From Micromonospora sp. HM5-17 (GTDB lineage: Bacteria; Actinomycetota; Actinomycetes; Mycobacteriales; Micromonosporaceae): a DNA stretch of 64,000 nt. The notes under the pieces are model-generated. The model was not told the DNA's origin. It saw only the letters and a list, made by a program, of their open reading frames with translations, and did no database searches. Below, piece after piece: positions 8,376 to 16,742 of the stretch. Position 1 is the stretch's first letter. Every line of letters begins with the position of its first letter. The translations under genes were made by a program, and so were the position numbers. The stretch covers positions 186,001-250,000 of the forward strand of contig NZ_RJWA01000003.1 in NCBI RefSeq assembly GCF_003762835.1, written 5' to 3'.

Positions 8376-9184
8376 CCGTCCCGGCCCGGTTCTCCTTCAA
8401 CCAGGCCACCGCCAAGTACTGGCCGATCCCGGAGCTGGTCGCCGGCTGCGTCGCCGCCGGGGTCCGGCAGATCGGCCTGTGGCGGGAGGAGACCGCCGCG
8501 TACGGCCTGGACAGGACCGCGGCTCTGGTCCGCGACGCCGGCGTCGCCGTCACCTCGCTGTGCCGGGGCGGCTTCTTCCAGACTCCCGACTGGTACGACG
8601 AGAATCGGCGCGCCATCGACGAGGCGGCCACCCTCGGGGCGCCGGTGCTCGTGCTGGTCTCCGGCGGGCTGCCCGAGGGGAGCCGGGACCTGGACGCGGC
8701 CCGGGCCAGGGTCGGCGAGGCGGTGGGGGCGCTGGTGCCGCATGCCCAGGCCGCCGGGGTACGGCTGGCGATCGAGCCGCTGCACCCGATGTTCTGCTCG
8801 GACCGGTGTGTGGTCGCCAGCCTGGGCCAGGCGCTGGATCTGGCCGCCCCGTACCCGGCCGACGCGGTCGGGGTGGTGGTGGACACGTACCACCTCTGGT
8901 GGGACGACCAGGTCTGGGCGCAGATCGCCCGGGCCGGCCGGGAGGGCCGGATCGCCTGCTTCCAGGTGGCCGACTGGATCACCCCGCTGCCGGAGGGCGC
9001 ACTCCTCGGTCGAGGGCTGCCCGGCGAGGGCTGCGTCGAGCTGCGCCGGTTCCGGGAGGCGGTCGAGGCGGCCGGCTACACCGGGCCGATCGAGGTCGAG
9101 GTCTTCCACGCCGGACTCTGGGCCCGTCCCGGCCCGGAGATCCTGGCGCGGACCCTCGCCGGTTACCTCGCCCACGTCGCATAG
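8372..9184 (+). CDS. Sugar phosphate isomerase/epimerase (TIM barrel)
   Basis: 270 aa, AP-endonuclease-2-like TIM barrel. 'LAIEPLHP', 'VVVDTYHLWWDD' and 'IEVEVFHAGLW' supply the Glu, Asp/His and Glu residues usually found as metal ligands in this superfamily (xylose isomerase-like). It starts with GTG inside the stop codon of the Gfo/Idh gene, indicating translational coupling. Together they probably oxidise and isomerise a sugar or cyclitol; no substrate can be assigned. Confidence 0.85.
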   Translation: MTVPARFSFNQATAKYWPIPELVAGCVAAGVRQIGLWREETAAYGLDRTAALVRDAGVAVTSLCRGGFFQTPDWYDENRRAIDEAATLGAPVLVLVSGGLPEGSRDLDAARARVGEAVGALVPHAQAAGVRLAIEPLHPMFCSDRCVVASLGQALDLAAPYPADAVGVVVDTYHLWWDDQVWAQIARAGREGRIACFQVADWITPLPEGALLGRGLPGEGCVELRRFREAVEAAGYTGPIEVEVFHAGLWARPGPEILARTLAGYLAHVA

Positions 9185-9216
9185 CCGGTGGTGTCCGGGC
9201 GGGGGAGGATGGTCCC

Positions 9217-9621
9217 ATGGACCGACCCACCTTCGTGTACGACGGTGACTGCGCCTTTTGCAGCAAGTGCGCGGAGTTCATCGAGCGGCGGATCCCGACC
9301 GACGTCCGGGTGCTGCCCTGGCAGTTCGCCGACCTGGACGCCCTCGGGCTGACCCCGCAGCAGTGCGACGAGGCCGTCTGGTGGGTCGGCCCCGACGGCG
9401 TCCGCGCGGCCGGCCCGGACGCGATCGCCCGGCTGCTCGGCACGAGCCGGCCGGGGTGGCGCGTTCTCGGCGCGCTACTACGGCTGCCGCCGGTGCGGGC
9501 GCTGGCGTGGCCGAGCTACCGCTGGGTGGCCCGCAACCGGCACCGGCTGCCGGGCGGTACGGCCGCCTGCGCCCTGCCGCAGGCGGCCCGGGACCGGAGC
9601 TACGTGGCGGGCGAGGGCTGA
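9217..9621 (+). CDS. DCC-family thiol-disulfide oxidoreductase-like protein (DUF393)
   Basis: 134 aa. The signature 'YDGDCAFCSKC' at residues 8-18 contains the DCxxC active-site-like pair that names the DCC family; 'VRVLPWQFAD' and a C-terminal 'YRWVARNRHRLPGG' complete the domain. The ATG at 9217 is supported by GGGGGAGG 9 nt upstream. DCC proteins are often adjacent to or fused with HTTM membrane proteins; here the HTTM gene converges on it and the two coding regions overlap by 22 nt. Confidence 0.88.
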   Translation: MDRPTFVYDGDCAFCSKCAEFIERRIPTDVRVLPWQFADLDALGLTPQQCDEAVWWVGPDGVRAAGPDAIARLLGTSRPGWRVLGALLRLPPVRALAWPSYRWVARNRHRLPGGTAACALPQAARDRSYVAGEG

Positions 9622-10643
9622 ACCGGAGGCGTCTCCGGCGGTGTGACCGGGGGTGCCTCCGGTCCGGGCGGTTGTCCGGTCGACGGGCGCGGTGCTCGGG
9701 CCGGGCCGGGCGGGGTGTCTGCCCCGTCACCGTCCGGGGGCGTGGCGGGGGTGCCGACCTCGCCCGCCGGACCGGCGCCGTCGGCGCCCATCGGACGCAG
9801 CCACCGTCGCCTGAGCCAGTTGACCGGCCGGACCCGCTCCAGGGAGAGGTAGCTGGCCATCGCCACCAGGTGCGGCGCGAACGAGATCGTGATGGTGGCG
9901 AAGGTCATCAGGTGGAACGAGTAGAAGAAGGCGACCACCCGCCGCTGCCACCGTGGCGGGGCCACGAAGACCAGCGGGCTGAGCAGTTCGAAGGCGACGA
10001 TCCCGAACTGCGCGGCGATCAGCAGGTAGGGGACCTGGGCGATCAGGTCGGCCAGCTCGGTGCCGCGCCGGATGACAGCCCGGGCCAGTACCGAGCCGGT
10101 CAGCCACTCGATCCCGCCGAACCGGAGCTTCGCCCAGGCGGCCAGGAAGTACGTGCAGACGACCGCGATCTGGGTGACCCGCAGTGCCCAGCCGCCGGCC
10201 TCGGTCCGGGTCGCGTCCCCGTGCCGGGCAGGCCCGGCGGTGGGGAGGACGGCGAGGGCCACCAGGAAGGCGAACCGGTCGTGGTCCACCTTTCCGTAGC
10301 TCATCGCGATGACCATCCACTCGAAATAGAGCAGGAAGACCGGCCAGCCCAGGGCGTGGGGGGCGCGCCCGGTCGCGGCGGCCAGCGAGAGCAGCAGGAT
10401 CGCCCAGAAGAGGATCTCGACCAGCCGGGGGGTGGGGGTCGGCAGCGGCAGCAGCCGTCCGATCAGGAGCGGCTGGTACAGCTCGCCGGGGATGCTGGCC
10501 TTGTGCCGTACCCACGGGGTGAAGATCACCAGGTCCGCGGCGACGAAGAGGTAGACGAGGGTGCGGAAGGCGGCGATCCGGCCCCGGGGCACCGGTTCGG
10601 TCAGCCACCGCGTCAGCCCGCCCGCCAGACTCCGGTACGTCAT
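9600..10643 (-). CDS. HTTM domain membrane protein
   Basis: 347 aa with about six to eight transmembrane helices, an HTTM (vitamin K-dependent gamma-carboxylase-like) layout with 'FEWMVIAMSYGKVDHDRFAF' and 'YFLAAWAKLRFGGIEWLTG'. A Pro-rich tail of about 55 residues follows the last helix. The ATG overlaps the stop of the upstream 146-aa gene (ATGA), so the two are translationally coupled. The DCC neighbour supports a role in redox or membrane chemistry, but true carboxylase activity cannot be claimed. Confidence 0.82.
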   Translation of the reverse strand: MTYRSLAGGLTRWLTEPVPRGRIAAFRTLVYLFVAADLVIFTPWVRHKASIPGELYQPLLIGRLLPLPTPTPRLVEILFWAILLLSLAAATGRAPHALGWPVFLLYFEWMVIAMSYGKVDHDRFAFLVALAVLPTAGPARHGDATRTEAGGWALRVTQIAVVCTYFLAAWAKLRFGGIEWLTGSVLARAVIRRGTELADLIAQVPYLLIAAQFGIVAFELLSPLVFVAPPRWQRRVVAFFYSFHLMTFATITISFAPHLVAMASYLSLERVRPVNWLRRRWLRPMGADGAGPAGEVGTPATPPDGDGADTPPGPARAPRPSTGQPPGPEAPPVTPPETPPVQPSPAT

Positions 10644-11080
10644 GCCGGCACCTGCCACCGGACCGCCGTCTCGTCGACGAAGTCGCCGGTCGGCCGGCCG
10701 TTCCGTATCCCGTGCCAGCGGATCACGATGCGGACCTCGACCAGCGCGGGGGCGCCGGGATGCCGTTTCGCGTACGCGTCGGCGACCTGCCGCAGCAGGC
10801 TCGGGTCGGCGGCGTAGCGGCTCTGCCGCCCCTCGATCTCGGCTCGGCGGATCCCGGTGTTCGCCTGGTCGAGCGGGACCACGGCGCCGGTCACGTCCAC
10901 CCCCTCGACCCGCGTGTCCGGTGCGGGATCGTTCGGCGGGTTGGACGTCGCGTACATTCGGAACGGGCCGAACGGGAAGTGGTCGTCCTGCCCCCAGAGC
11001 GTGCCGGCCAGCAGGAGGGCACCGACCAGTACGGTGATGCCGACCCGCAGCGCACGCCCGCGACTCGTCAACACGTCCAT
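10640..11080 (-). CDS. Hypothetical membrane-anchored protein, partner of HTTM protein
   Basis: 146 aa with one N-terminal hydrophobic helix (about residues 10-30, signal anchor) and an extracytoplasmic domain of about 110 residues starting 'WGQDDHFPFGPFRMYATSNPP'. The 'FPFGPFRMY' region resembles short proteins found next to HTTM genes. It overlaps the HTTM start by 4 nt. No catalytic motif is visible. Confidence 0.7.
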   Translation of the reverse strand: MDVLTSRGRALRVGITVLVGALLLAGTLWGQDDHFPFGPFRMYATSNPPNDPAPDTRVEGVDVTGAVVPLDQANTGIRRAEIEGRQSRYAADPSLLRQVADAYAKRHPGAPALVEVRIVIRWHGIRNGRPTGDFVDETAVRWQVPA

Positions 11081-11294
11081 CGCCCCGAGACCCTACGCCG
11101 TCGGCGCGATCTCGTTCGTCCCCGCCCGGGTCGGGGACCGGTAGGGTCGTCGGAGGTGGCCCGGACCCGGGCGCCGCCCGCCGTCGCGGGTCGCGGCGGA
11201 CATGGCTGTCGCCGGGGGGCGGGGCGGGCATGGTCGCGCCCGGTGGCCTCACGCGGCCTGGCGGACGGCGCGGGATGCAAAGACGGCACATACG

Positions 11295-11327
11295 CCTCCG
11301 GCCGGGCCCGGTGGGCCCGGCCGGAGG
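11295..11327 (-). terminator. Terminator-like hairpin downstream of thioredoxin
   Basis: Perfect 15-bp arms CCTCCGGCCGGGCCC and GGGCCCGGCCGGAGG with a 3-nt loop, about 140 nt beyond the thioredoxin stop. No U-tract. Confidence 0.55.
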
Positions 11328-11371
11328 ACGAGTGACCGGTGGGCGCCGCCGTGGCGCCCGCAGTCGTCCTT

Positions 11372-11405
11372 TCTCGACCTGAACCGCGTCTCGACCTGAA
11401 CCGCG
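11372..11405. repeat. Tandem 17-bp direct repeat
   Basis: TCTCGACCTGAACCGCG occurs twice head to tail with no spacer (11372-11388 and 11389-11405), between the thioredoxin stop and the terminator hairpin. Confidence 0.8.
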
Positions 11406-11469
11406 CGGCGGTCACCCCCCCGCGTCCCGCCGTGCGGACGCCGGGACCACACGTCAGGTTGCCGACGGT

Positions 11470-11838
11470 TCAGTGTGTGTGTTCGTGCTCGGCGAGCTTC
11501 CGGCGCACCTCGTCCATGTCCAGCGCCTCCACCTGCTCGATCAGCGACTCGAGCGCCGACTCCGGCAGGGCGCCCGGCTGGGCGAAGACCACGATGCCGT
11601 CCCGGATCGCCATGATCGTTGGGATGGATCGAATCTTGTATCGCATGGCGAGTTCCTGCTGCGCCTCGGTGTCGACCTTGCCGAAGACGATGTCCTGGTG
11701 CTTCTCGGAGGAGCGCTCGTAGATCGGAGCGAACCGCTTGCACGGGACACACCAGTCGGCCCAGAAGTCCACCAACACGATGCCCGGCTGCTCGGTCACC
11801 TCGTCGAAGTTGGCTGCGGTCAGCTCAACGGTCGCCAT
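11470..11838 (-). CDS. trxA: Thioredoxin
   Basis: 122 aa. 'VLVDFWADWCVPCKRFAP' contains the redox-active CxxC as WCVPC rather than the classical WCGPC, and 'IRSIPTIMAIRDG' supplies the conserved cis-proline. A C-terminal extension of about 15 charged residues ends in His-rich 'EHEHTH'. It should reduce cytoplasmic disulfides with thioredoxin reductase, which is not in this window. CGGAGTGATC precedes the ATG. The CVPC variant may shift the redox potential and is seen in other actinobacterial thioredoxins. Confidence 0.92.
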   Translation of the reverse strand: MATVELTAANFDEVTEQPGIVLVDFWADWCVPCKRFAPIYERSSEKHQDIVFGKVDTEAQQELAMRYKIRSIPTIMAIRDGIVVFAQPGALPESALESLIEQVEALDMDEVRRKLAEHEHTH

Positions 11839-12482
11839 TGATCACTCCGATCGACGCAATTGAAAGGTGCACCTCTGGGAACCTCGTCCATCGTCGGTGA
11901 ATTCCCCGCGCCGAGGGGCTGAAACGGTCATCGTGGGGCGCATCACGTGGGCACTCGCATCGACGCCAATCCCTGCTCTGCAGAGGTGGTCGACCGAAAC
12001 ACGGTTGACATATCTTGCTCACCGAGAGTTATGGGAGCGTTTCCAGGGATTGCCCTGGCCAGCCGGAGTCCGATCGGCGAACGTGTCGGATGGCAAGCGG
12101 AAACAGGAGACAAATGGGATGGCGGGTCGCGTACGTGTCCTCACGATGAGTAACATTACAAAAAGGTAACTGTGACCCCGATCTCGTTGTCGGCTCTTCT
12201 GTCCTGCGGGCCGGGTCGGGCAGAATCTTTCCCAACAGAGCGTGGGCGGCGGGCGCCGGGGAGGGCCCCGCCGCTCATTGCGTCCGGGAGTTGTCGTGCC
12301 GTTCCCCGGCGACCGTGACGCCCGCTCGCTCGACCCCCGTTTCCCGCATCGGTACCGTGCGCGATCGGTTGCTCTCGGTCGACCGGTTCGGTCCGCCGTC
12401 CCGGGCGGGATCGGTGGGGAACTTTCAGGGCATGACCGGATTTCCTCCGCGGGCCCGGCATATGCTGACCCGGGAGGCCGCC
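11839..12482. other. 644-bp divergent intergenic region with an AT-rich patch
   Basis: Separates thioredoxin (leftward) from a hypothetical gene (rightward). It has unusually low GC for this DNA around 12000-12035 and 12140-12175. A perfect -35 hexamer TTGACA (12005-12010) has only a weak -10 candidate (TTATGG, 12029-12034). No long gene is convincing. The 7-codon frame 12146-12169 is too short to claim. Confidence 0.5.
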
Positions 12483-13043
12483 ATGAGTCACACCGGATCC
12501 CCGGACCCGGCCGGCGCCACCGCTCCGGATCCCTCCGGCGGCGTGCGCGACGTCCGGCGAACCACCACGGCCCCCTACTCGCCGGAGGACTGGCAACTCC
12601 TCGTTCGGCTGCCGGGTCGGGTGATCGTGGCGGTCTCGTCCGGGCCCGAGAACCCCGCCCGGGCCGTCGCCGAAGGGCTGGCCGGACTGGACGGGATCGC
12701 CGCCGGCCGCGCCTTCGACAGCGAACTCGTCCGAGCCGTGGTCGCCGCCATCTACGCCGAGTCCGACGACGGGCACTCGGCGCCGGTCCGGTCCCATTCC
12801 CCCGACGGGGGGCTGACGGATTTGCTCCAGTCCTGCCGGGCCGCGGTTCAGGTCCTGACCCGCCACGCAGACCCGGCCGACTCGGCCGCGTACCGGCAGT
12901 GGGTGCAGTCCGTCGCCGCCCGGGTCTGCCGGGCCGCCGGTCCCGACGGCCGGCCCCGGCCGTTCGGCGATCCGGTGGAACCCGCACAGCGGGCGCTGCT
13001 GGATCGCCTCGGGGAGGCACTGGGGCTGCGGTCGGCGGGCTGA
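12483..13043 (+). CDS. Hypothetical protein
   Basis: 186 aa, predicted soluble, with no signal peptide or membrane helix. The first 35 residues are Gly/Pro/Asp-rich; an alpha-helical Ala/Arg-rich body follows ('EDWQLLVRLPGRVIVAVSSG', 'VRAVVAAIYAES', 'RALLDRLGEALGLR'). The ATG at 12483 is preferred because GGGAGG lies 6 nt upstream; the open frame reaches back to 12291. I do not recognise the family. It is followed by a TrmH methyltransferase with its own promoter. Confidence 0.65.
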   Translation: MSHTGSPDPAGATAPDPSGGVRDVRRTTTAPYSPEDWQLLVRLPGRVIVAVSSGPENPARAVAEGLAGLDGIAAGRAFDSELVRAVVAAIYAESDDGHSAPVRSHSPDGGLTDLLQSCRAAVQVLTRHADPADSAAYRQWVQSVAARVCRAAGPDGRPRPFGDPVEPAQRALLDRLGEALGLRSAG

Positions 13044-13117
13044 CCGGGGTACGCCGACGGGCCGGATGGCGGGCCTGGGATCGCCCGGTCGGCGGGTGGC
13101 CGTACCCTCTGCAGACC

Positions 13118-13756
13118 GTGGAGGGTGCGGAGGTCGAACCCGAGGTCGGGGTGGGGCCCTGGCCCGGTGAGCCACCCACCGACCCGCGCTACGACCCGGA
13201 GCTGCTGGCGCACGGCGACCGGCGCAACGTCGTCGACCGGTACCGGTACTGGCGGCACGAGGCGATCGTCGCGGACCTGGACCGGCGACGACACGACTTC
13301 CACGTCGCGATCGAGAACTGGCAGCACGACTTCAACATCGGCACCGTGGTCCGCAACGCCAATGCCTTCCTCGCCGCCGAGGTGCACGTGATCGGCCGCC
13401 GCCGGTGGAACCGCCGCGGCGCCATGGTGACCGACCGGTACCAGCACGTACGCCACCACGAGACGATCGAGGCGTTCGTCGACTGGAGCAGAGCGCACGA
13501 CCTGCCCGTGATCGGGATCGACAACCTGCCGGGCTCCCGGCCGCTGGAGACCGCCGTGCTGCCCCGCCGCTGCGTCCTGCTGTTCGGCCAGGAGGGCCCC
13601 GGGCTCTCCGCACCGGCCCGGGACGCCTGCGCCCAGGTCCTCTCCATCGCCCAGTACGGCTCGACCCGGTCGATCAACGCCGGGGTGGCGAGCGGGATCG
13701 CCATGCACGCGTGGATCCGGGCGTACGGCGGCCCGCCGCCCGACCCGTCGGGCTGA
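13118..13756 (+). CDS. TrmH/SpoU-family RNA methyltransferase
   Basis: 212 aa. The C-terminal SPOUT knot motifs are all present: 'NWQHDFNIGTVVRNANAFLAA' (motif 1, Asn and Arg), 'VLLFGQEGPGLS' (motif 2) and 'AQYGSTRSINAGVASGIAMHAW' (motif 3, with Ser/Asn SAM-binding residues). It should 2'-O-methylate rRNA or tRNA. The GTG start at 13118 has TACCCT 9 nt upstream, suggesting a leaderless transcript. The target nucleotide cannot be inferred. Confidence 0.88.
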   Translation: MEGAEVEPEVGVGPWPGEPPTDPRYDPELLAHGDRRNVVDRYRYWRHEAIVADLDRRRHDFHVAIENWQHDFNIGTVVRNANAFLAAEVHVIGRRRWNRRGAMVTDRYQHVRHHETIEAFVDWSRAHDLPVIGIDNLPGSRPLETAVLPRRCVLLFGQEGPGLSAPARDACAQVLSIAQYGSTRSINAGVASGIAMHAWIRAYGGPPPDPSG

Positions 13757-13865
13757 TCGGCTCCGGATGGGGCCGGTGGGCGAGGATGTCCCCCGGCGTA
13801 CGGGGGAAGGCCAAAAGAGCCGGTTCGCTTGACTACGGGGCAGTGGTACGGCGAGTGTAGTTCTC

Positions 13866-14597
13866 GTGGGTGTTGCGGCGAGCTGTCCACGTTGCGGCGG
13901 TCCGGTCCGGCCGCCCGGCCGCATGCACTCCACGCGGCACGCGCACCGTGGGCCGGCCTCCATCCCGCTCGTGGTGGCGCGTGCCGGGCCGGAGATCGTG
14001 GCCGGCACCGTCGACCGGATCTCCGCCGAGCCCCCCGCCGCCCGGCCCGCCACCGATGGCGGCGCGGCGGCCGGTGGGGAGGCGACCCCGTCGCCCCTCG
14101 GGTGCCGTTGGCCGCTCCCGCCGGGCGGGACGACGACCGGGGTCGGTGGGGCGGGCGGTGATCGCGGCGGGGTCCAGGCGACCGCCACCGCGTGCTGCGG
14201 CCCCGCGTCGCTCGGCGGCGGGCCGGCGGACCGGGTGCTGGTGGCCCCGGAGCCCGGCGTCGGGGCGGGCTGCCGGCTCGCCGGGACGGCGGGGATCGAC
14301 CCGGGTCCACGGCTCACGGAGACGCGGACCGAGGTCGGCCCGGGCCGCGCCGAGCGGGTCGCCGCGGCCAGGGTTCGGGTCGGGCGGCGCTCTCCTCTAC
14401 TGTGGTCAGGCAAATCTCGGACAGACCGAAGCGCCCACGTTCGCATGCTTCGGGAGACCCGGCGGTATGCGATAACCTGGCCGGCGAGCACAGGTCACCT
14501 CCGCGCGGGCGGTGTCGTCCTCCGCGACCTGACCGAGTGGACACCACCTGAGCTTGTGTACGGTGCTCCGTCTCCCTGCCCGCACGGGAGGCTCTGA
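13866..14597 (+). CDS. DUF6758-like zinc-ribbon protein, possibly degenerating
   Basis: 243 aa from GTG 13866. 'CPRCGGPVRPPGRMHS' is a half zinc ribbon, and later stretches ('PDRVLV..EPGVGAG', 'IDPGPRLTE', 'LRDLTEWTPPELVYGAPSP') match what I recall of actinobacterial DUF6758 proteins. Several positions that are normally Trp or Cys are changed: the second Cys of the ribbon is missing after 'MHS', and GWT/GDD-type motifs read GGT/GGD. Codon use is more irregular than in neighbours. It may be a pseudogene under relaxed selection; family function is unknown. Confidence 0.6.
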   Translation: MGVAASCPRCGGPVRPPGRMHSTRHAHRGPASIPLVVARAGPEIVAGTVDRISAEPPAARPATDGGAAAGGEATPSPLGCRWPLPPGGTTTGVGGAGGDRGGVQATATACCGPASLGGGPADRVLVAPEPGVGAGCRLAGTAGIDPGPRLTETRTEVGPGRAERVAAARVRVGRRSPLLWSGKSRTDRSAHVRMLRETRRYAITWPASTGHLRAGGVVLRDLTEWTPPELVYGAPSPCPHGRL

Positions 14598-14657
14598 GAT
14601 GGTCGACCGGGGCGGGGTGGAGATCGTACGCTGTTTATTCACGGTTGGACAGCCGAC

Positions 14658-14664
14658 TGATACT
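14658..14664 (+). promoter_or_regulatory. Putative -10 element upstream of small membrane protein
   Basis: TGATACT resembles an extended -10 box about 52 nt upstream of the ATG at 14717, in a locally AT-richer stretch. No clear -35. Confidence 0.3.
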
Positions 14665-14716
14665 CTGGGTTTTGCCGCGGCTTGTAGCCCGGCACCGCAC
14701 GGAGGGATGGCCCGCC

Positions 14717-14875
14717 ATGGTTAAAAAGGTCTTCACCTGGGGCGGAATCGCCTTCCTGATCTTCTTCATCGCCTACCAGCCCTCGTCCGCTGCCGACGTC
14801 TTCAAGTCGTTGGGCGGCAGCATCATGGACATCGCCCAGGGCTTCGGCGACTTCTTCACCGACCTCGTCGCCTAG
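14717..14875 (+). CDS. Small conserved membrane protein
   Basis: 52 aa. 'MVKKVFTWGGIAFLIFFIAYQPSSAADVFKSL' is one transmembrane helix followed by an amphipathic segment ('GGSIMDIAQGFGDFFTDLV'). GGAGGG lies 10 nt before the ATG. Small proteins of this form (KK-TWG-hydrophobic helix-AAD-amphipathic helix) recur in actinobacteria next to a PH-domain protein, which here starts 6 nt downstream, so they are probably cotranscribed and may interact. Function unknown. Confidence 0.8.
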   Translation: MVKKVFTWGGIAFLIFFIAYQPSSAADVFKSLGGSIMDIAQGFGDFFTDLVA

Positions 14876-14881
14876 CCGTCC

Positions 14882-15754
14882 ATGGGTAATCCGTCGGGTG
14901 AGCCCCCCGAGCCCGAGGACGACGCCGAGCGTCGACGGCGCGAGCGGGACACCGAGCCGATCCCCCGGGTCCGGCCCGACGACGGGCCGGAGTTCGGCGT
15001 GGGGTCAGACCACGGTGCCGGCGCCTCCTATGCGGACGGTCCCGACCTGGTCGACGAGTACGGGGAGCCACGCCGGGCCGGGACGCGGGGCTGGGTGCGG
15101 GATCCGGACGACGGCCCGGAGATCTCCGAGGAGGAGCTCGCCGGCCTTCGGGTCGACGCCTCCGGGATGCCGCTCGGCCCACGGCGCGTGCTGCCGTTGG
15201 AGGACGAGCCGACTGCGCTGGTCGCCCGCTACCTCTTCCCCACCGAGCGCTACCGGGGTGAGTGGAAGCGGCACAAGATATCGCTCGCCGTTCCCCTGCT
15301 GATCGGCCTCGTGGCCACCTTCGTGCTTGGATATCTCGCCGGCTGGCTGGCGGGCGAGGGCGGCGGCACGCTGACCACCCTCTCGGTCCTGGTCTGGCTC
15401 GCGATCATGGGCTGGGTGGCGTGGAAGGTGGCGGACTGGTACTTCGACCGCTTCATCCTGACCAACAAGCGGGTGATGGTGGTCAACGGCATCATCACCC
15501 GGCAGGTCGCGATGATGCCGCTGCTCCGGGTCACCGACATGAAGTACGAGCAGTCGCCGCTCGGTCGGGCGCTGAACTACGGCACCTTCGTCCTGGAGTC
15601 GGCCGGTCAGGACCAGGCGCTGCGTGAGATCAAGTACCTCCCCAACCCCAACGAGCTCTACCTGCGGGTGGTCGAGGAAATGTACGAGCCGCAGGCCGTC
15701 GAGGCCCGGCTGGGCAAGGAGGCCGAGGAGGCCAGCGCCGACGACGGCGCCTGA
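14882..15754 (+). CDS. PH domain-containing membrane protein
   Basis: 290 aa. A charged, Asp/Glu/Arg-rich cytoplasmic region (about 110 residues) is followed by two transmembrane helices ('LAVPLLIGLVATFVLGYLAG' and 'TLSVLVWLAIMGWVAWKVA') and a bacterial PH (bPH2) domain with 'FILTNKRVMVVNGIITRQVAMMPLLRVTDMKYEQS' style strands and 'ALNYGTFVLESAGQDQALREIKYLPNP'. The domain probably faces the cytoplasm at the membrane; its role is unknown. It follows the 52-aa membrane protein by 6 nt. Confidence 0.85.
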   Translation: MGNPSGEPPEPEDDAERRRRERDTEPIPRVRPDDGPEFGVGSDHGAGASYADGPDLVDEYGEPRRAGTRGWVRDPDDGPEISEEELAGLRVDASGMPLGPRRVLPLEDEPTALVARYLFPTERYRGEWKRHKISLAVPLLIGLVATFVLGYLAGWLAGEGGGTLTTLSVLVWLAIMGWVAWKVADWYFDRFILTNKRVMVVNGIITRQVAMMPLLRVTDMKYEQSPLGRALNYGTFVLESAGQDQALREIKYLPNPNELYLRVVEEMYEPQAVEARLGKEAEEASADDGA

Positions 15755-15938
15755 CCTCGGGGCGGGGCGCTGCGGCTGGTGCTCTGCGCGCCGGAGGACC
15801 GGGAGCTGCTCCGCCGGGTCCGGCTTTCGGCCGGACCGGGACGTCGACCACACCGCGAACGAAGAGCGGCTGTTCATCTCATAGACCTGGCGGGCCGGCT
15901 GTGGCAGCCTGTCCGCAACACGGCCGGGGAGGCGACAG

Positions 15939-16742
15939 GTGGCGCCACGACACTCGATGGACGAGGAGTTCCGCGAGTTCGTCGCTGCGCGTTCGGCGGC
16001 CCTGCTGCGGACGGCGTACCTGCTGGCCGGGGACTGGGCGACCGCCGAGGACCTGTTGCAGACCGCGCTGACCAAGACGTACCTCGCGTGGAAGCGGCTG
16101 GGGGAGATCGAGGCGGTCGAGCCGTACGCCCGGCGGGTCCTGATCAACACCGCGACGAGCTGGTGGCGACGGCGCTGGCACGGCGAGCGGCCGACCGAGA
16201 TCCTGCCCGAGCGGCCCGCCCCCGACGAGATCGAGCCCCAACTGGAGCGCGACCGGTTGTGGCGGCACCTCCAGAGCCTGCCGGTCCGGCAACGTGCCAT
16301 CCTCGTGCTGCGGTACTACGAGGATCTCTCCGAGGCGCAGACGGCCGCGCTGCTCAACATCTCGCCGGGCACGGTGAAGAGCCAGACGTCCCGGGCACTC
16401 CACACGCTTCGCCGTCGGCTCGGGGCCGAGGCCGACCGCGCGCTCGATTCGGCCGCCCCGGGGCTGTCACCCGCGTCCCGGACCACCGCCGGGATCGCTC
16501 GTTCCACGGCGTCGTCGGCGGGACGTACCCCGGCACCGGCCGGCGTCGGGCCGCGGACCATCCCGGCGGCCGGCTCCACCGCGCCGCGCCGCCCGGACGA
16601 GTTGCTGCCGGCGGGCCGGCGTGAGGAGTCGCTTCCGGCGGGCGAGCCGGCGCCCCGGCCGCGCCAGGGCGGGGCACGACGGCCCGCCGCCGCGCTCGAG
16701 GTCCCCGCGCCGGTCATCCCGGTACTCGGAGCGGAAGCGTGA
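15939..16742 (+). CDS. SigE-family ECF RNA polymerase sigma factor
   Basis: 267 aa. Region 2 covers residues 10-75 ('EEFREFVAARSAALLRTAYLLAGDWATAEDLLQTALTKTYLAW') and region 4 residues 105-160 ('LPVRQRAILVLRYYEDLSEAQTAALLNISPGTVKSQTSRALHTLR'), the SigE-family ECF layout. About 95 extra C-terminal residues are Pro/Ala/Arg-rich. The GTG start has GGGGAGG about 6 nt upstream. It overlaps the next gene by 4 nt, and that membrane protein is probably its regulatory partner. The signal is unknown. Confidence 0.88.
   Translation: MAPRHSMDEEFREFVAARSAALLRTAYLLAGDWATAEDLLQTALTKTYLAWKRLGEIEAVEPYARRVLINTATSWWRRRWHGERPTEILPERPAPDEIEPQLERDRLWRHLQSLPVRQRAILVLRYYEDLSEAQTAALLNISPGTVKSQTSRALHTLRRRLGAEADRALDSAAPGLSPASRTTAGIARSTASSAGRTPAPAGVGPRTIPAAGSTAPRRPDELLPAGRREESLPAGEPAPRPRQGGARRPAAALEVPAPVIPVLGAEA

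Larger units (their letters stand above)
11081..11469. other. 389-bp intergenic region
   Basis: Contains the upstream region of the 146-aa/HTTM operon, a 15-bp perfect hairpin (11295-11327) that fits a thioredoxin terminator, and a tandem 17-bp direct repeat (11372-11405). No convincing gene. Confidence 0.6.

Noticed and set aside
9600-10643. True vitamin K-dependent gamma-carboxylase
   Set aside because: Only the HTTM membrane module is recognisable; the large lumenal catalytic part of a carboxylase is absent.
12146-12169. Seven-codon reading frame (Met-Ser-Asn-Ile-Thr-Lys-Arg)
   Set aside because: Too short, no Shine-Dalgarno, and the AT-rich context would produce such frames by chance.
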